In this document: positions 45,603 to 58,402 of the stretch, one piece after another
How positions within the stretch are numbered: position 1 is the stretch's first letter
Layout: every line of letters starts with the position of its first letter
Source of the DNA: Sinohyriopsis cumingii
Taxonomy: Eukaryota; Mollusca; Bivalvia; Unionida; Unionidae
NCBI GenBank assembly: GCA_028554795.2
Contig: JAPYKE020000279.1
Coordinates: forward strand, 528,352-592,351
Direction: 5' to 3'
Length of the DNA stretch: 64,000 bases
The notes under the pieces: generated by a model
The model's input: the letters and a program-made list of their open reading frames with translations, nothing else
Told to the model about the DNA's origin: nothing
The model's database searches: none
Made by a program: the position numbers and the translations under genes

Positions 45603-46478
45603 TCAGAGTTTAGAGTAAATATTTACGGCTTTCAGGAACTCTATAATACGAGTGATGTTTACAGTATCAAAAAGTTCTTTCATGCCATGCACTTTGTAAT
45701 AACGATCGCGCGTAGGTTGTAGGTCAAAGCACTCTATCATAAAGTGCTTGACAGTGAATGGTTCATTGCAAGAAACGCACTCTGGTGGGTCTTCACCTTT
45801 TAGTATGTAGGTGTGGGTGATATAAGTATGACCAATTCGGATTCTTGCTATGACTATCTCCTCCCTACGAATGGTTCTGTAGGAAGGAGTCCATTCTCCT
45901 AGAGTTGGCTTGATTGCATGAAGTTTGTTATTCACGGCATCATTCCATGATGCCTGCCACTTCTGACGAAAGAACTTTCTGATACAAGGTTTAAAATCAG
46001 TATATGGTATTTTAAAATCAGATGGTTCTTGAGTAAGGGCCATTTTAGCAGCGCGATCTGCTTTTTCGTTACCTTTAATGCCAATGTGGCTAGGTAACCA
46101 ACAGTATATTATATTGTGGGAGACACTCAGCTCGGCATCTTTGAAGAGTATGTTTTTTAATAATGGGTTCTCCAGTTTTCTATTGTGTAGTGACTGGAGT
46201 CCTGATAGCGAGTCGGAGAATATGATACTGTTTAAAATATGTTTCTTTTCTATATGTTGCAGAGCAAGGTCTATTGCTCTGATTTCGGCTGTAAAAATTG
46301 ATGCCCCATTTGGTAAACGAACTTGCGTTGTATGATTTCCACAAACAAAGGCTGCAGCAACCTTTTCCTCATCCTTTGATCCTTCAGTGTAAATTCTGGT
46401 GTAGTTTTTAAATTCGGTGAGGAGTTCATCGTAAGAGTTGTGGAAGATAGAAGGGTTTGTTTCGGATTTTTTTTCCAT
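45603..46478 (-). pseudogene. LINE RNase H and zinc motif, copy 3
   Basis: Same as copy 2 in protein, including Glu at position 32. Confidence 0.88.
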
Positions 46479-48432
46479 CGTGTAGCGTAAAACGTACTTT
46501 TGGTTGTTTAATTAGCCAGGGTGGTGTTTCGGAGATGGATGTTTTTTGAATTTTAGAAAGATCTATATTTGTAGTGTCAAGGCTGGATGATATTCTAATG
46601 CCAAAGGAAGGTATGGCGTTTGGTTTATTTTCGTATAAAGTTTTGTATTTGGGTTGAAAAACAGCCGAAAAAGCAGGATTCAGAGGGTTTGATTTTAATT
46701 TGAGAGCATACTGTGCGGAAAGCATTTCTCTACGATGCGATAACGGTGGTTCATTCGCCTCAGCTAGAAGGCTTTCACACGGGGATGTTTTAAATGCTCC
46801 CAGAGCCAGTCTTATTCCCTGATGATGAATTGGATCAAGCATTTTAAGATACGATTTTCTGGCTGAACCATACACAACGCAACCATAGTCCAGTTTGGAG
46901 CGAATAAACGTTCTGTATAAATTTAGGATGACTTTTCTATCAGCACCCCAGTCAGTGTGCGCTACTACTTTAAGTAGGTTAAGTGCTTTTAAGCATTTAG
47001 CTTTTAAGTTCTTTAGGTGTGGAATAAAGGTCAGTTTTCTGTCAAAGATTATACCTAAAAATTTGGTTTCCTCAACAACTGGAATAGGTGTTCCATCCAG
47101 CGTGAGGTTCGGTTCATCGTGATGTTTTCGTAACTGACAGAAATGCATGCATACCGTTTTTAATTTCGAGAATTTGAAACCGTTTGCATTGGCCCAATTT
47201 TGAATTTTGTTTATATTTTGCTGCAGTTGTCTTTCAATTGTATGCATGTGCTTTGACCGATAACATATTAGAAAATCATCAACGTATAAAGAGCAATCCA
47301 CACCAGGAGTCAAACACTTGGTGATGCTATTAATTTTGATGTTAAAGAGCGTCACAGATAAAATACTGCCCTGGGGCACACCCATCTCTTGCTCGTGCAG
47401 ATCGGAGAGGGTAGAGCCCACTCGTACTTTGAATTCTCTGTCTGAGAGGAAGTTGGATATGAAAGAGGGCAGACGGCCTTTTCGACCTAGATCGTTCAGG
47501 TCATTTAGTATCCCGTACTTCCATGTCGTGTCATAGGCCTTTTCTAAATCAAAGAAAACCGCTACTAAATGTTCTTTCTTAATAAATGCATCGCGAATAA
47601 ATGTTTCCAGTCTAACCAGATGATCATTGGTGCTCCGGCCATATCGAAAGCCACTTTGGAAAGGAGATATTAAATTGTTAGTTTCCAAATACCAGACAAG
47701 CCGAGAATTGATCATTCGTTCCATTGTTTTGCACACACAGCTTGTGAGTGCAATTGGTCGATAGCTGTTGGGGTCTTCGCTATCTTTACCGGGTTTGGGG
47801 ACTGGTATTACAGTTGCTTCTTTCCAGATTTTTGGTACATTACCAGTAATCCATAAATCATTGAAGAGTTTCAAAAGAGATGTTAAAGATGATTCTGGAA
47901 GGTGTTTCAAAAACTGGTAATGTATTTCGTCAGGCCCAGCGGAAGTATCATGGGGCTTATCTAAAGCCTCCCTAAGCTCCGATAGTGAGAACAATTGATT
48001 ATAACTTTCCGAGTTGTTGGATGTGAATTTTAAACGTGACTTTTCTTTTTGAGTTTTAAGTTTTCGGAAGGCTTCTGAATAATTAGATGATGAGGAATTT
48101 TTCGAGAAACTGTCAGCAAGAATATTTGCAATGTCACGTTTTGAACTAAAGTTGTTATTGTTCAGTGTCAGATGTCGGAGAGGGTTTTGTTTTCTCTTTC
48201 CGTTTATTTTGCGTATAGTGTCCCAAACTTTCTTAACAGAGGAACGAGAGTTTAAAGAAGAAACATATTTCTTCCATGATGCTCTTTTACTTTCTTTGAT
48301 TGTGCGGCGAGCTTTGGCCCGGACAATGCGATATATATTTAAGTTTTCGGGCGTCGGGTGATTATTGAATTTTTTTAATGCTTCTCGGCGTTGCAGTATG
48401 GCTTCCTTACAATTCCTTAGTGAGCCAAGGTT
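46426..48432 (-). pseudogene. LINE reverse transcriptase, copy 3
   Basis: Single-frame RT core as in copy 2. Differs near the end, where it reads VRFTLHDG against VRFMLHDG. Confidence 0.88.
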
Positions 48433-49285
48433 TTAGGGTTCTTATACAGTTTGTTGAGGACTTGGGGATAGATTCTTCTGCAGTGGCGGTTAAAATAGAT
48501 GTAAAATGCTGAATGGGACCGTTAACATTGAAAACTGTATCCTCATTCAGCCTAGTTTTACAGAGTGTTTCGAACTTGGCCCAGTCGGCCTTCTTTAAAT
48601 TCCATTGTGGAATTACTTCATCAATTGTAGAGTTATGATTTACAAGGGAGATTGGGAAGTGATCGCTGCTGTGAAGGTCATCAGCGACCTTCCATTCATA
48701 GTCCAAAAGCAGCGAAGGAGAACAAATTGTCAAATCGATGCATGTGTATGTACCCGTGCCTGGGTGTAAATATGTAGGTGTTATGGTATCATATAGACAC
48801 AGATCGTGTCTAGAAATAAGGTCTTCAACTTTGTGAGCTCTGTCACTTGTATGATTCGATCCCCATAAAATGTTATGGGCATTAAAATCCCCGAGTAAAA
48901 CAAATGGCGCGGGAAGCTGTTGAACAAGGTCGTCTAATTCGTTTGGTACTAGGTTAGTGTTTGGTGGTAAGTAAATAGAGCAAAATGTAATCACTCGATG
49001 TAGAGTGACGCTTACAGCAATGGCTTGTAAATTGGTATTTAAATGAATGAAGCTATGAGGAGCTCTGTTGTTCACAATAACAGAAACTCCTCCTGATGCC
49101 CTATCAACATTTGGAGAGCAGGTGTTAAACAGGGAGTAGTTTTTAAATGTGATATTGTCCGTATCTTTCAAGAATGTTTCTTGAAGGCATAGTACCGCAG
49201 GATCATGTTCGTTTAAAAGCAGGAGAATATCATTGTAATTTGCTTTAAGTCCTCGACAATTCCATTGTATGATAGTGTTTTTCAT
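48407..49285 (-). pseudogene. LINE endonuclease, copy 3
   Basis: Same protein as copy 2, same premature end. Confidence 0.88.
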
Positions 49286-49347
49286 TATAAATTTAAATGA
49301 AAGATTGTGGAGCTAGGTTAGACCTTTCGTAGAGGGAATTTGTTTTG

Positions 49348-50517
49348 TTATTTCTCTGGAGGAAGTACGGGGGTGAATTTTTTGTTTGTAGGTCTGGAGT
49401 TCCCTTGAGCGCATGGAGCAGATTCTTCTGCATCCATGCTCTCAATGTCTCCAAACCTGTTATAAAGTTTGATGGGGTCATCTGACCCCTTTTGTTGCCT
49501 GTTTCCATGAGATTTATTTTTGTTTTTTGGTGATTTAGGTTGCTGGGTATTGCTGAATGTAGTTTGTGTAGATGCCGTGTTTCTCTGTGATTGGTAATGA
49601 GGGGTGTTTGAGCTTGGTGTTGAATCGGGTGCTTCTGTTTGTGTTTGAGCGTCCTTCGTTGTTTTAGGATTGCTCTTCACTACAGTGGAGAAGGATGGGC
49701 CAGGATGGGCTGTTTTCGCCTGTACAAGTTTTCTGGCTTCTGGATAGGGAATATTATTTGTGTATTTTACCCTCTGAATTTCCTTCTCCTGTTTCCAGGT
49801 ATCGCAATCCTTGGAATTTGCGTGGTGCTCTTTTCCACAGTTGACACAATGCGGAGTTGCTCTACAGTCAGCTTCCTGATGAGAATTTTCTCCGCATCGG
49901 CCACATATTTGGGTTTTAGAACAGCGGTCTTCGTGATGGCCGTATTTTTGACACTTATAACATCGAAGGGGGTTTGGAATGTAGATGTCAACCTTCACTT
50001 GCAAGAAGCCAACTTTGACCACTTTGGGTACAGTTGGCTTGTTGAAGTTGAGTACAATGGTGTTGGTGTCCTGCAGGTTATTAGTACGTTTGATACGTAT
50101 TCGACGGACTGCAGTGACACCTTCACTTTTCATTCCTTCAATGATATCTGCGTCGGTGACTCCAGCCAAGTCACGACAGCGAATCACGCCTTTGGACGTA
50201 TTGAGTGTGGTGTGAGCGAATGAGGTCACTGGAATATCGAAGAAAGTTTTTATCTTCTTGATATTGTCTGTCTGACCTCGTCGCTCACATTCCACGAGAA
50301 GGCAACCCGATTTCATTTTTTTGACACTCTTTCGCGTACCAGTCAAACCTGTAATTGTTTTCTCGATCACAAACGGAGAGAGTGAAGCAAGGGATTTTGC
50401 GGCATCTTTAGATTGTATTACCATGAAGCGTGGAAATGAGTCCACACTACATGGTTCGTCGTCCGAGTCAGATAAAGTTTTCGTACGTTTATTTTGAATT
50501 TTTTTGGAAATATCCAT
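49348..50517 (-). CDS. LINE ORF1, copy 3, 389 aa
   Basis: Intact and identical in protein to copy 2. Confidence 0.9.
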   Translation of the reverse strand: MDISKKIQNKRTKTLSDSDDEPCSVDSFPRFMVIQSKDAAKSLASLSPFVIEKTITGLTGTRKSVKKMKSGCLLVECERRGQTDNIKKIKTFFDIPVTSFAHTTLNTSKGVIRCRDLAGVTDADIIEGMKSEGVTAVRRIRIKRTNNLQDTNTIVLNFNKPTVPKVVKVGFLQVKVDIYIPNPLRCYKCQKYGHHEDRCSKTQICGRCGENSHQEADCRATPHCVNCGKEHHANSKDCDTWKQEKEIQRVKYTNNIPYPEARKLVQAKTAHPGPSFSTVVKSNPKTTKDAQTQTEAPDSTPSSNTPHYQSQRNTASTQTTFSNTQQPKSPKNKNKSHGNRQQKGSDDPIKLYNRFGDIESMDAEESAPCAQGNSRPTNKKFTPVLPPEK

Positions 50518-51058
50518 TTTGGCTAGATTAAAAATTCAGCACCCGTGCTCCCCACCCACCAAGGAGCCCAACAAGGGGACACTTTTCAAGTGTCAGGGAT
50601 ACACAGATGCTATACTCAGTTGATAAAATTACCTTTGATTGACCTTGAAGTCGCCAATTTCTAAGGTCGGTAAAATTACCCCCGGATTGACCCGTTAAGC
50701 CACCGCCTTCTAGAAAGTCTTCTAAGACTTGGAAAAGGGAAAGATAAAGGACTAGAATACAGGGGCAACGGTGGTATCAAGAGAGATACTAGGAGAAAGA
50801 TAAAGGAGGTGAGAGAGTAAATAAAGACTTCCTAGGGCTCGGCGTGACCAGCCGATTTGTCGGAACCGGGCCCATCCCGACCACCCGTCTAAGAGAAGTA
50901 GAGGCCAAAGTAGTGTATTGCAGGGAAAGCCTCTGCTCAACTACCAGGATCCTTTCCTCCCCCGACACGGGACGCAACCCACGGTAAACAGGTTGCCTCT
51001 ACTTAGTCGCCTTTTACGACACGTAGCGAGGCACGTCGGGCCAATTCTACAACCCCGG

Positions 51059-51071
51059 AAGTATAAAAAGG
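51059..51071. repeat. Target-site duplication (right side), copy 3
   Basis: AAGTATAAAAAGG, partner of 45309-45321. Confidence 0.93.
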
Positions 51072-51524
51072 AAGTGTCAAACTCTGCAAGTTATCATCGA
51101 TAGTATAGCAAGCCTGTCCATCTCTCAGATGCTTTCCACAAACCACACCACAGAAAGATTGTAAAACCGATCGTTCCAGAATCAGCCAGTGGTTATTATG
51201 AAACATCACAGATGAGAGCAGACCTGCTGAGGTATTGTGATTTGGCCATTAGATCGAACACGTTTGCTGGGAAAGGGTTAAAATATCTTGACGGACCTAT
51301 TGTCAAGGCTTTAGCTGCAGTAGAATTTGTGTACTCTGACGAAGTCGACAGAGTAAAGCTTGAAAAAAATCGAAATCTGTGAATGGTTAAATAAATATTC
51401 AGCCTACGTTGAATATGTCAGATGGTTCCCTTGCTGTCACTTCATTCAAAGGGTGTTGGAACTCTATTCATCACCATGGACACATTCAGAGTGTACCTTT
51501 TCATCAGAGAGAATGCAGTTATAA
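51072..51524 (+). pseudogene. Gene-like exon fragment, right half, unit 4
   Basis: Same as unit 3, including CATCGATAG. Confidence 0.5.
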
Positions 51525-52091
51525 TAATAATAATAATAATAATAATAATTAGAACTTTGTATAGCGCCTCATCTTTAGAAGCTCTAAGCGCTTTACAATA
51601 TTAGACAACACCTATAAGATAAAAAAAACATATATAATGAAATGATTACAAAAACAAACACCATGAAATTAGAAAACATAAAAAACATGCTGAAAATATT
51701 TAAGGTAGGAAACATTATTAGGCTTTAAGTTTGTTCTTGCAGTCGAAATAAGTGAGTTTTGAGAGCACTCTTGAATGGGATCATTAATGAAATGATTACA
51801 AAAACAAACACCATGAAATTAGAAAACATAAAAAACATGCTGAAAATATTTAAGGTAGGAAACATTATTAGGCTTTAAGTTTGTTCTTGCAGTCGAAATA
51901 AGTGAGTTTTGAGAGCACTCTTGAATGGGATCACTGTGTCTTTGTGTCTAAGTTCAGTGGGCAATTCATTCGACGTTGCTGGGCCCTGGTATGCAAAAGA
52001 ACGCTGTCCATATGTCTTTGTTTTCAAAGTGGGAATAATGAGTATAAATTATTTAGTTATAAATATTTTGTAAGGATCAAATAGACCGCAC
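51520..52091. repeat. (TAA)10 tract and dispersed-repeat remnant, unit 4
   Basis: TAA tract to about 51550. The 150-bp tandem duplication is at 51635-51933. Confidence 0.8.
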
Positions 52092-53769
52092 ACAACAACT
52101 CCTTCGTAAATGGGTAAGAATTCTCGACCACCGGCATCTAGGTAGAATAAGAGATTTGATTATTGTGACAGTGGGCAAAAATATATAAAGTATGCTAAAT
52201 AATGTACTCAGAGAATTTCCTTCTATTGAGTGTTGTTCACGTTAACGCCGTTATCGATCGATACACTGATTTTGATTTTGGTATTATTTATATTTTTCTG
52301 TGCATATAGCCATATAAAAATTCGTTACATGTGAAAAGTGATGATATTTAGTGCGTGTAGACAATTTTGAATGATACGAAAGTCCAAGAGATGGAAGCTT
52401 ACTAAAACAAGGTTAAGTAGATTGAGTTTATGACATGAATCGTTTCTCATTTAGTTGCATCTCAGTTAGTGATAATGAATATCTTAAGCTGACTATAGTC
52501 GTATGACATGAACTGACTGGACATTCCTTTCCACTGCCATTTGTTTTTCTTCAGGTTGAAACAATAGATGCATTAATTGAGAAAAGGAAGGAATGATTGT
52601 AATTTATAAAAGGAAATATAAATACATTGATTCCGGTTTAATAATAAATTAGTGATGTATATGTTCTTTTAAATGGTAATACAGACAAATGCAGTATAGT
52701 TGTTATACAAATAGTAATTAAATATATTTAATAGATCAAAAGATCAAAATGAGCATTTCAATATTTCTTATGCCCATACCAAAAAGCGAAATTTTTTAGA
52801 ATGTTTTTGGAAGTAAGCAAAGGGCTTCGAATCTCATTGATCAGACAGTATTTGTAGCTAAAAGCAGGTAGAAATTAGACAAATTTTGAACTTTGAAATG
52901 TGATGGTATTGGGTCAACAATTTGGCCTCATTACTATCTCAGTGATTCCTATGTCTTTTTTTCAATCCACAATGCCTAACAAGAAACTTAGATAACTAGG
53001 TGCTGAAATCGGTTTACTCTCTCTCTCTCTCTTTCTCCTCCGTGTGCTGAACGCACCCATACCTTCTAAGACTAAAAATTCACTCTAGCTTTGAGTTATT
53101 GTACAGTTCCTTTGTATATGGCGCTTCGAACTGTTCTTAGATATCAAACAAATACTTACAAAATTACCCGTGTGAAATATAAAATAACCGCATTGTTGAC
53201 GGATAAATTTAAGAGGACAAGCGGAATACCATTGATGCACCTTCTGCTGTTAATCCATTTTTGTTCATCGTATTTCGTCATTACTGCCATTCAAAAGTTG
53301 CATACATTTGGTCCATTATATCAATCAATAGTCAGATCTTTCATACTAAGCAAAAAAGTAGGATATGTTTCCAGAGTAACGTCGAAAATTAGCACTGTCT
53401 GAATCAACATGCAAAACAAGCCGAGATCAAGCTGAAATATGAATCAAAGGCTTTTTATGGTACAGTTTAATAAGGACATTTCTTAATTTTCGCCAACCCA
53501 AAAGTGTGCCGCACTAAGTTTTCAACGTTATAGTACATCATAAATATAGTGAATATTTACAAGAATTTGAAGTAGTTAGTTTTAAGATAGACATACTGAT
53601 ACATATTGGAGTAGTAGCACTCTGGCGACAACAATGACGCTCGGGCGACAATGGGAACTAACATTACGCCTCTAGTTTGAAAACTAACACTCCCTCGTCA
53701 ATTTAACATGAACCATATGTTTAACATTAGTATGACATTCTGACCTCAAGGGAAAGGATAATGTTGAAC
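52092..53769. other. AT-rich spacer, unit 4
   Basis: Nothing recognised. Matches unit 3 (GGGTAAGAATTC near 52113). Confidence 0.6.
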
Positions 53770-54686
53770 ATGTCCATGTGTTAAATGAGCATCAGTATTT
53801 ACAAAGGGGAAATGCAATGTTCAAACCACGTCTACTAACCAACGCAAACTTTTGACTGAGCAACATACATTCATCTTCTGAGTCACACCAACATTTACTA
53901 ACCATCACGCCGCTTAAACTCACCAGCACCTAATCTCCACTTGAACAACACATACTCACGAACATGCCGTTTTGGTTGCCCAAACCCAAACTTATTAATA
54001 AACGACAAAGCAATGGGATGCTAACACATACACACAACCATCCATGAAAGGGTAGAAATGATCATGCACACACATCAACAGAAGCAGCCATGAATAGCAG
54101 TACTGCTCATATACTGTATATAGAAACATATTTAATTACTATCGTACATCTAGTGAAAGGAAAGAAATATGTAGGAGTGCTTTCATATATATACAAAGTT
54201 ACTAATATATCTCTAAAGGGTAAGATTATCCATTCACTATGCACACAAACTTGCTACCACACTAAAGGCAACGGGCACTCATACACAAAACACATATAGT
54301 TATATCCTGATTTGAGTGGGACGTCGTTTAGGCCACCAAGTTAATAGTAATTCCTACGCATTATTTGTCCTACATAAAACCCACCTTGGATAAGAAAAGA
54401 ACATATTTAGAAGGAACTGACATGGCCGTTCTGAAGTATTGGTTGCATCAAAATCAATGAAAGATATCCAGTATTCGACAGCAGTGTCTTGGTATTTAAT
54501 CGGAACTATACAGTATTGTGCTGACATGCTATTACACCGAATGCATACAGACATACATAATGATTGTAGAGAATTATGTCACCAACAGAAAACGTAGTAC
54601 TTAAACAAATGACCCCAAACTTAGATAATCTGATTATAAGAGGTAATTCTGGAGTTGTTTAATACATTTCGAGTATCCATAGTCGA
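53770..54686. repeat. Block A, unit 4
   Basis: 917 bp, A-type at both diagnostic sites. Confidence 0.9.
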
Positions 54687-57421
54687 CTCCATGGACTGCT
54701 TGAGGGCCGAATGAGGCCTTGCTCTAGCATTTCATCCAATATTGCTTCTACCTCTTTCCGTTGCGCGAAAGGTATTCTATATGGCCGTTGTTTAATTGGT
54801 GTCTCCGAAGTTGTCTTTATACTGTGAGTTAAGATGTTTGTTCGACCAGGCCTAGTTGTTAGAACATCCTGAAATTCATTGCAAAGATTTCTAATATCCT
54901 CTCGTTGGTCTTTTGTCAAGTTTACCCCCAGCTTAACGCCAGCATCACCTTCACCTGCTCTTGGAGGAAAGTCAATATCCACACCATCGTTCTCGTCTGC
55001 CTTCGTCGCCAGCAGCACAGCACGCTTGTATCCACGCAGCAAGTTTATATGATAGGTAACTGTACCGCGCCTACCGGGTACAGATACCTGGTAGTTAACA
55101 TCGTTTACCTTCCGGACCACACGATAAGGTCCCTGCCATTGTGCCTTCATCTTGGACGAACTTGATGGCAAGAGAATGAGGACTTCATCTCCAGGACTGA
55201 ATTCTCGTGTTTTCGTGTGACGATCATACAGTGCCTTGATTTTCTTTTGGCGATCCAACAGATTATCTTTGACAAGAGCCCCGATGTCAGCCAACTTCTC
55301 ACGCATTTTCACAACATGCTCCACAGTTGACTTCCTTACATCTTCCTCTCCTGTAAACAAGCCTTGTAAAATCTGCATTGGCCCCTTAACTGGCCAACCA
55401 TACATCTCTAAGGGTGCAAATCCAGTTTCCTCATGTGGGACTTCGCGGTATGCAAACAACAAAAATGGCAACATCTCATCCCATTCATTCTTGTTGTCTA
55501 TACAGAACTTCCGCAACATTGACTTCAAGGTCCCGTTAAAACGTTCTACTTTTCCATTTGCTTGCGGGTGATACGGCGTTGTTGTAACTCCACGAATACC
55601 CACTAGTTCATACAGCTGTTTCAATAAGGTGCTAGTGAAGTTGGTCCCTTTGTCTGTTAATATGACCCTTGGAAAACCAACACGGCTAAACAGCTCAATC
55701 AGTGCTCTAGCTACATTAGTTGCCTCCATATCCTTCAAAGGAAAAGCTTCGGGATACCTCGTTGCATCATCAACAACCGTCAGAATGTATTTGTGTCCAG
55801 ACTTCGTTCTAGATAACGGTCCAACAATATCCATTGCAATTTTTGAGAACGGTTCTGTTATCACCGGTGGGCATACCAGTGGTGCTTTCTCACCTGCAGT
55901 CTGTTTTGCTGTCATCTGGCATTCATGACACGATGTACAATATCTTTTTACATCGGAAAACATTCCAGGCCAAAAGAACGATTGGAGAATCCTCTCTTTT
56001 GTTTTCTCCAAACCCAGGTGACCTGCAAGGGGTCGATCATGTGCCAGCTCCATTACCATTTTCCGTAATCCTGCTGGTACAACTATTTGCTCCCCTCCAT
56101 GTGAACCATCACCAGATTGCCATTTCCGTCGCAAAATATCATTCTCCCAGAAGAATGCCATTGGCTCCTCCTCAGCCTCTTCACGAGTAGCAAAGGACTT
56201 CTCTCTAATACTTTGCAGTGAAATATCCGCAATCTGTAGTTTCGACAACATGTCCGCATTCATTGCTGAAAGTTCGTCAACTTCAATGTCATCACGCTGA
56301 TCAGGATCTTCTGTCTCGATGCTGTTGTTGACAAAGTCATTCTTACCCTCATGCTCACATTGATCAGTATTTTCCACAGTCCTCTCATCGTCGAGTCCTT
56401 TTAACATCGACCTCGTAACAACAAATGACCCTTTCTTGCTAAGTATATCCATCCCCAATAGGGCTTCAGCGGCTAGATTTGAAACAAGACCCACTTGCGC
56501 TGGTCCCTTATAATATGTAGTGTCGATATTTACCACAGCCAACTGTGCGGTAAATGGCTGACCCACTGCTGTGTATAACTTAACCTTGTGCCCCTCCAGC
56601 TTGCAACTCTCATCAACAAGATCTTCTCTTATCAAGGCCATATCTGATCCAGTGTCCTTCACAAACATGATCTCGCGCCCATTCACACATCCTGTTTCTG
56701 AAATAAACTTTTCACCAATTGTTGGCTTAACAAAACAAGTTGCCGGATTGCCACGATGTTTCATGTCATCTGTTGGACAATACCTTGCAATATGTCCCCA
56801 TTGTTTGCATCGATAACATTGCCTATTCTTCTGCTTGGACTGGTCTTTTATCGATGTTAGTTTTGCTTGCTGCTGTAAGTTCTGACAATTCATCTTGTTA
56901 CTATTTACATTTATATTTTGATGAAACTTAATCCGCTGCCCTTGCTGTTGTAAATTTGTGGGAATATAATCTTCCGCGGCCTCTACGACTGGACTAGAGC
57001 CCTTGTTCCTCCTAATCCACTGTGCTTGATCTTGTGGCAAGGCTTTCAAGAAAAATTCCTCATGAAGACAAATAACTGGGTCATGATCTTCCAAGAAACG
57101 CTTTATGTGCTGATCAATCCTGGCCATCAGACCACGATACGTCTCAGTGCTTTCCTTCTTCATGCTCAACAGTGCCGTGAAATGTTCATGCGGTCTCTTT
57201 CCAAAACGATCAATCAGTCCTTTCCTGAGTTCCAGGTAATCACCACAAGCTTGAGTTGCAACATATCTAGCCTCCCCTGTCAACAGAGTTCTTAGCTGTA
57301 ATACTTTCAACTCGTCAGACCAATTGGCATGTTTTGCAATTGATTCAAACTCTGCTAGGAAAGTCACAATATCCTCTCCTCGTTCATGGTCATATGCATG
57401 TAGCTTTACTTTTAATGGCAT
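54659..57421 (-). CDS. Gag-protease-integrase-(start of RT) polyprotein, 920 aa, unit 4
   Basis: Identical in protein to unit 3. At DNA level it differs at a silent site near 55802. Confidence 0.9.
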   Translation of the reverse strand: MPLKVKLHAYDHERGEDIVTFLAEFESIAKHANWSDELKVLQLRTLLTGEARYVATQACGDYLELRKGLIDRFGKRPHEHFTALLSMKKESTETYRGLMARIDQHIKRFLEDHDPVICLHEEFFLKALPQDQAQWIRRNKGSSPVVEAAEDYIPTNLQQQGQRIKFHQNINVNSNKMNCQNLQQQAKLTSIKDQSKQKNRQCYRCKQWGHIARYCPTDDMKHRGNPATCFVKPTIGEKFISETGCVNGREIMFVKDTGSDMALIREDLVDESCKLEGHKVKLYTAVGQPFTAQLAVVNIDTTYYKGPAQVGLVSNLAAEALLGMDILSKKGSFVVTRSMLKGLDDERTVENTDQCEHEGKNDFVNNSIETEDPDQRDDIEVDELSAMNADMLSKLQIADISLQSIREKSFATREEAEEEPMAFFWENDILRRKWQSGDGSHGGEQIVVPAGLRKMVMELAHDRPLAGHLGLEKTKERILQSFFWPGMFSDVKRYCTSCHECQMTAKQTAGEKAPLVCPPVITEPFSKIAMDIVGPLSRTKSGHKYILTVVDDATRYPEAFPLKDMEATNVARALIELFSRVGFPRVILTDKGTNFTSTLLKQLYELVGIRGVTTTPYHPQANGKVERFNGTLKSMLRKFCIDNKNEWDEMLPFLLFAYREVPHEETGFAPLEMYGWPVKGPMQILQGLFTGEEDVRKSTVEHVVKMREKLADIGALVKDNLLDRQKKIKALYDRHTKTREFSPGDEVLILLPSSSSKMKAQWQGPYRVVRKVNDVNYQVSVPGRRGTVTYHINLLRGYKRAVLLATKADENDGVDIDFPPRAGEGDAGVKLGVNLTKDQREDIRNLCNEFQDVLTTRPGRTNILTHSIKTTSETPIKQRPYRIPFAQRKEVEAILDEMLEQGLIRPSSSPWSRLWILEMY

Positions 57422-57430
57422 TGAAGATGT

Positions 57431-57754
57431 TTATTCAGTCGTGTTTTCTTGACGTTTTACTTTTTCTAACTCAATTTCCAAACGCTTCATTTCTAATCTT
57501 AATATCTCTCTTTCCGTTTCCCATTCAAACTCCTGTCTTAATTCAAATTCTCTTTCATTTTTCTTTGCGCTAGTTTTTCGCTTTGTTTCCTTGGGTGGTT
57601 GCATGTGCTCAAGGTTAAGTTCCTCTTCATACTCCATAACTTCATTATCTGTAAATTCCATCAAATTCTGTGCTGCCGCTTTTCTTCGTGGTCGTCCTGA
57701 AGCAACCGTGGCTCCCTCAACTTCGACATCATCAGCAACCGACATAATGACCAA
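57431..57754 (-). CDS. Gag N-terminal ORF, unit 4
   Basis: 107 codons, same TAA. Confidence 0.65.
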   Translation of the reverse strand: MVIMSVADDVEVEGATVASGRPRRKAAAQNLMEFTDNEVMEYEEELNLEHMQPPKETKRKTSAKKNEREFELRQEFEWETEREILRLEMKRLEIELEKVKRQENTTE

Positions 57755-58016
57755 CTATATGTACGTACTGTAAGTTCTATCACTGTATTCACAGCCACTG
57801 GACTAGCTTTAATTATCTACGAGTTTCTGGGCTTACACGTGTACACTCGTTACAGTGATACACACTTTGCACTTAACAATTAACAACTGTACGTTATACA
57901 CACAGTACAACCAGTCACTGCTAATATCACAGATTCACTGAATTCACAGCTTTCAGAATTGTCAAACACAATTCCAACGTATTGAAAAAAATTCCAAATA
58001 ATTCACACAGGATTTT

Positions 58017-58038
58017 GGAATCCGTACCGCTGCCACCA
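58017..58038 (-). promoter_or_regulatory. Primer-binding site, unit 4
   Basis: Same tRNA-Leu-type site. Confidence 0.8.
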
Positions 58039-58041
58039 AAA

Positions 58042-58402
58042 TGTTACATTCGGGTTCAAAGGACACACAAACACCAAGTAAGGGTCCTACAACTTTATGT
58101 AAAATAAAGCTAAAATCTTAAAAAATAAACTAGAAAAAAAGTGTTCATCACAGTACCAAGCCCAGCTAAAAACTGCTTGCTCTATCACTCTGCTCTTGTT
58201 TTAGTAAGGGTTAGACACATGGAATTCTAATTAAATTAACATTTGTGCCTTATCCAGGCCCAGATAGCCATGGGAAGATAAACAACAGCACTGAACCTGT
58301 TGACAGTCTCTGGTATCAAATATCCAGAATGCTGGGAATAATGTTCTGCTGTCACTACTAACAATTAGATTCTGCTAGAATATGATACAGGCCCTTATAA
58401 CA
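58042..58402 (-). repeat. Gypsy 5' LTR, unit 4
   Basis: 361 bp, same termini. GTTCATCACAG near 58143 is private (others GTTCATTACAG). Confidence 0.85.

Larger units (their letters stand above)
45322..51058 (-). mobile_element. I/Nimbus-like LINE, near full length, copy 3
   Basis: 5,737 bp, bounded by 45309-45321 and 51059-51071. Closest to copy 2: shares MERMIN, LYDTITP, THTYIL and RTNNLQ. The 3' UTR is at 45322-45602 and the 5' UTR at 50518-51058. Confidence 0.92.
54687..58402 (-). mobile_element. Gmr1-like gypsy fragment, unit 4
   Basis: Same truncation point. Primer-binding site at 58017-58038, leader at 57755-58016. Confidence 0.85.
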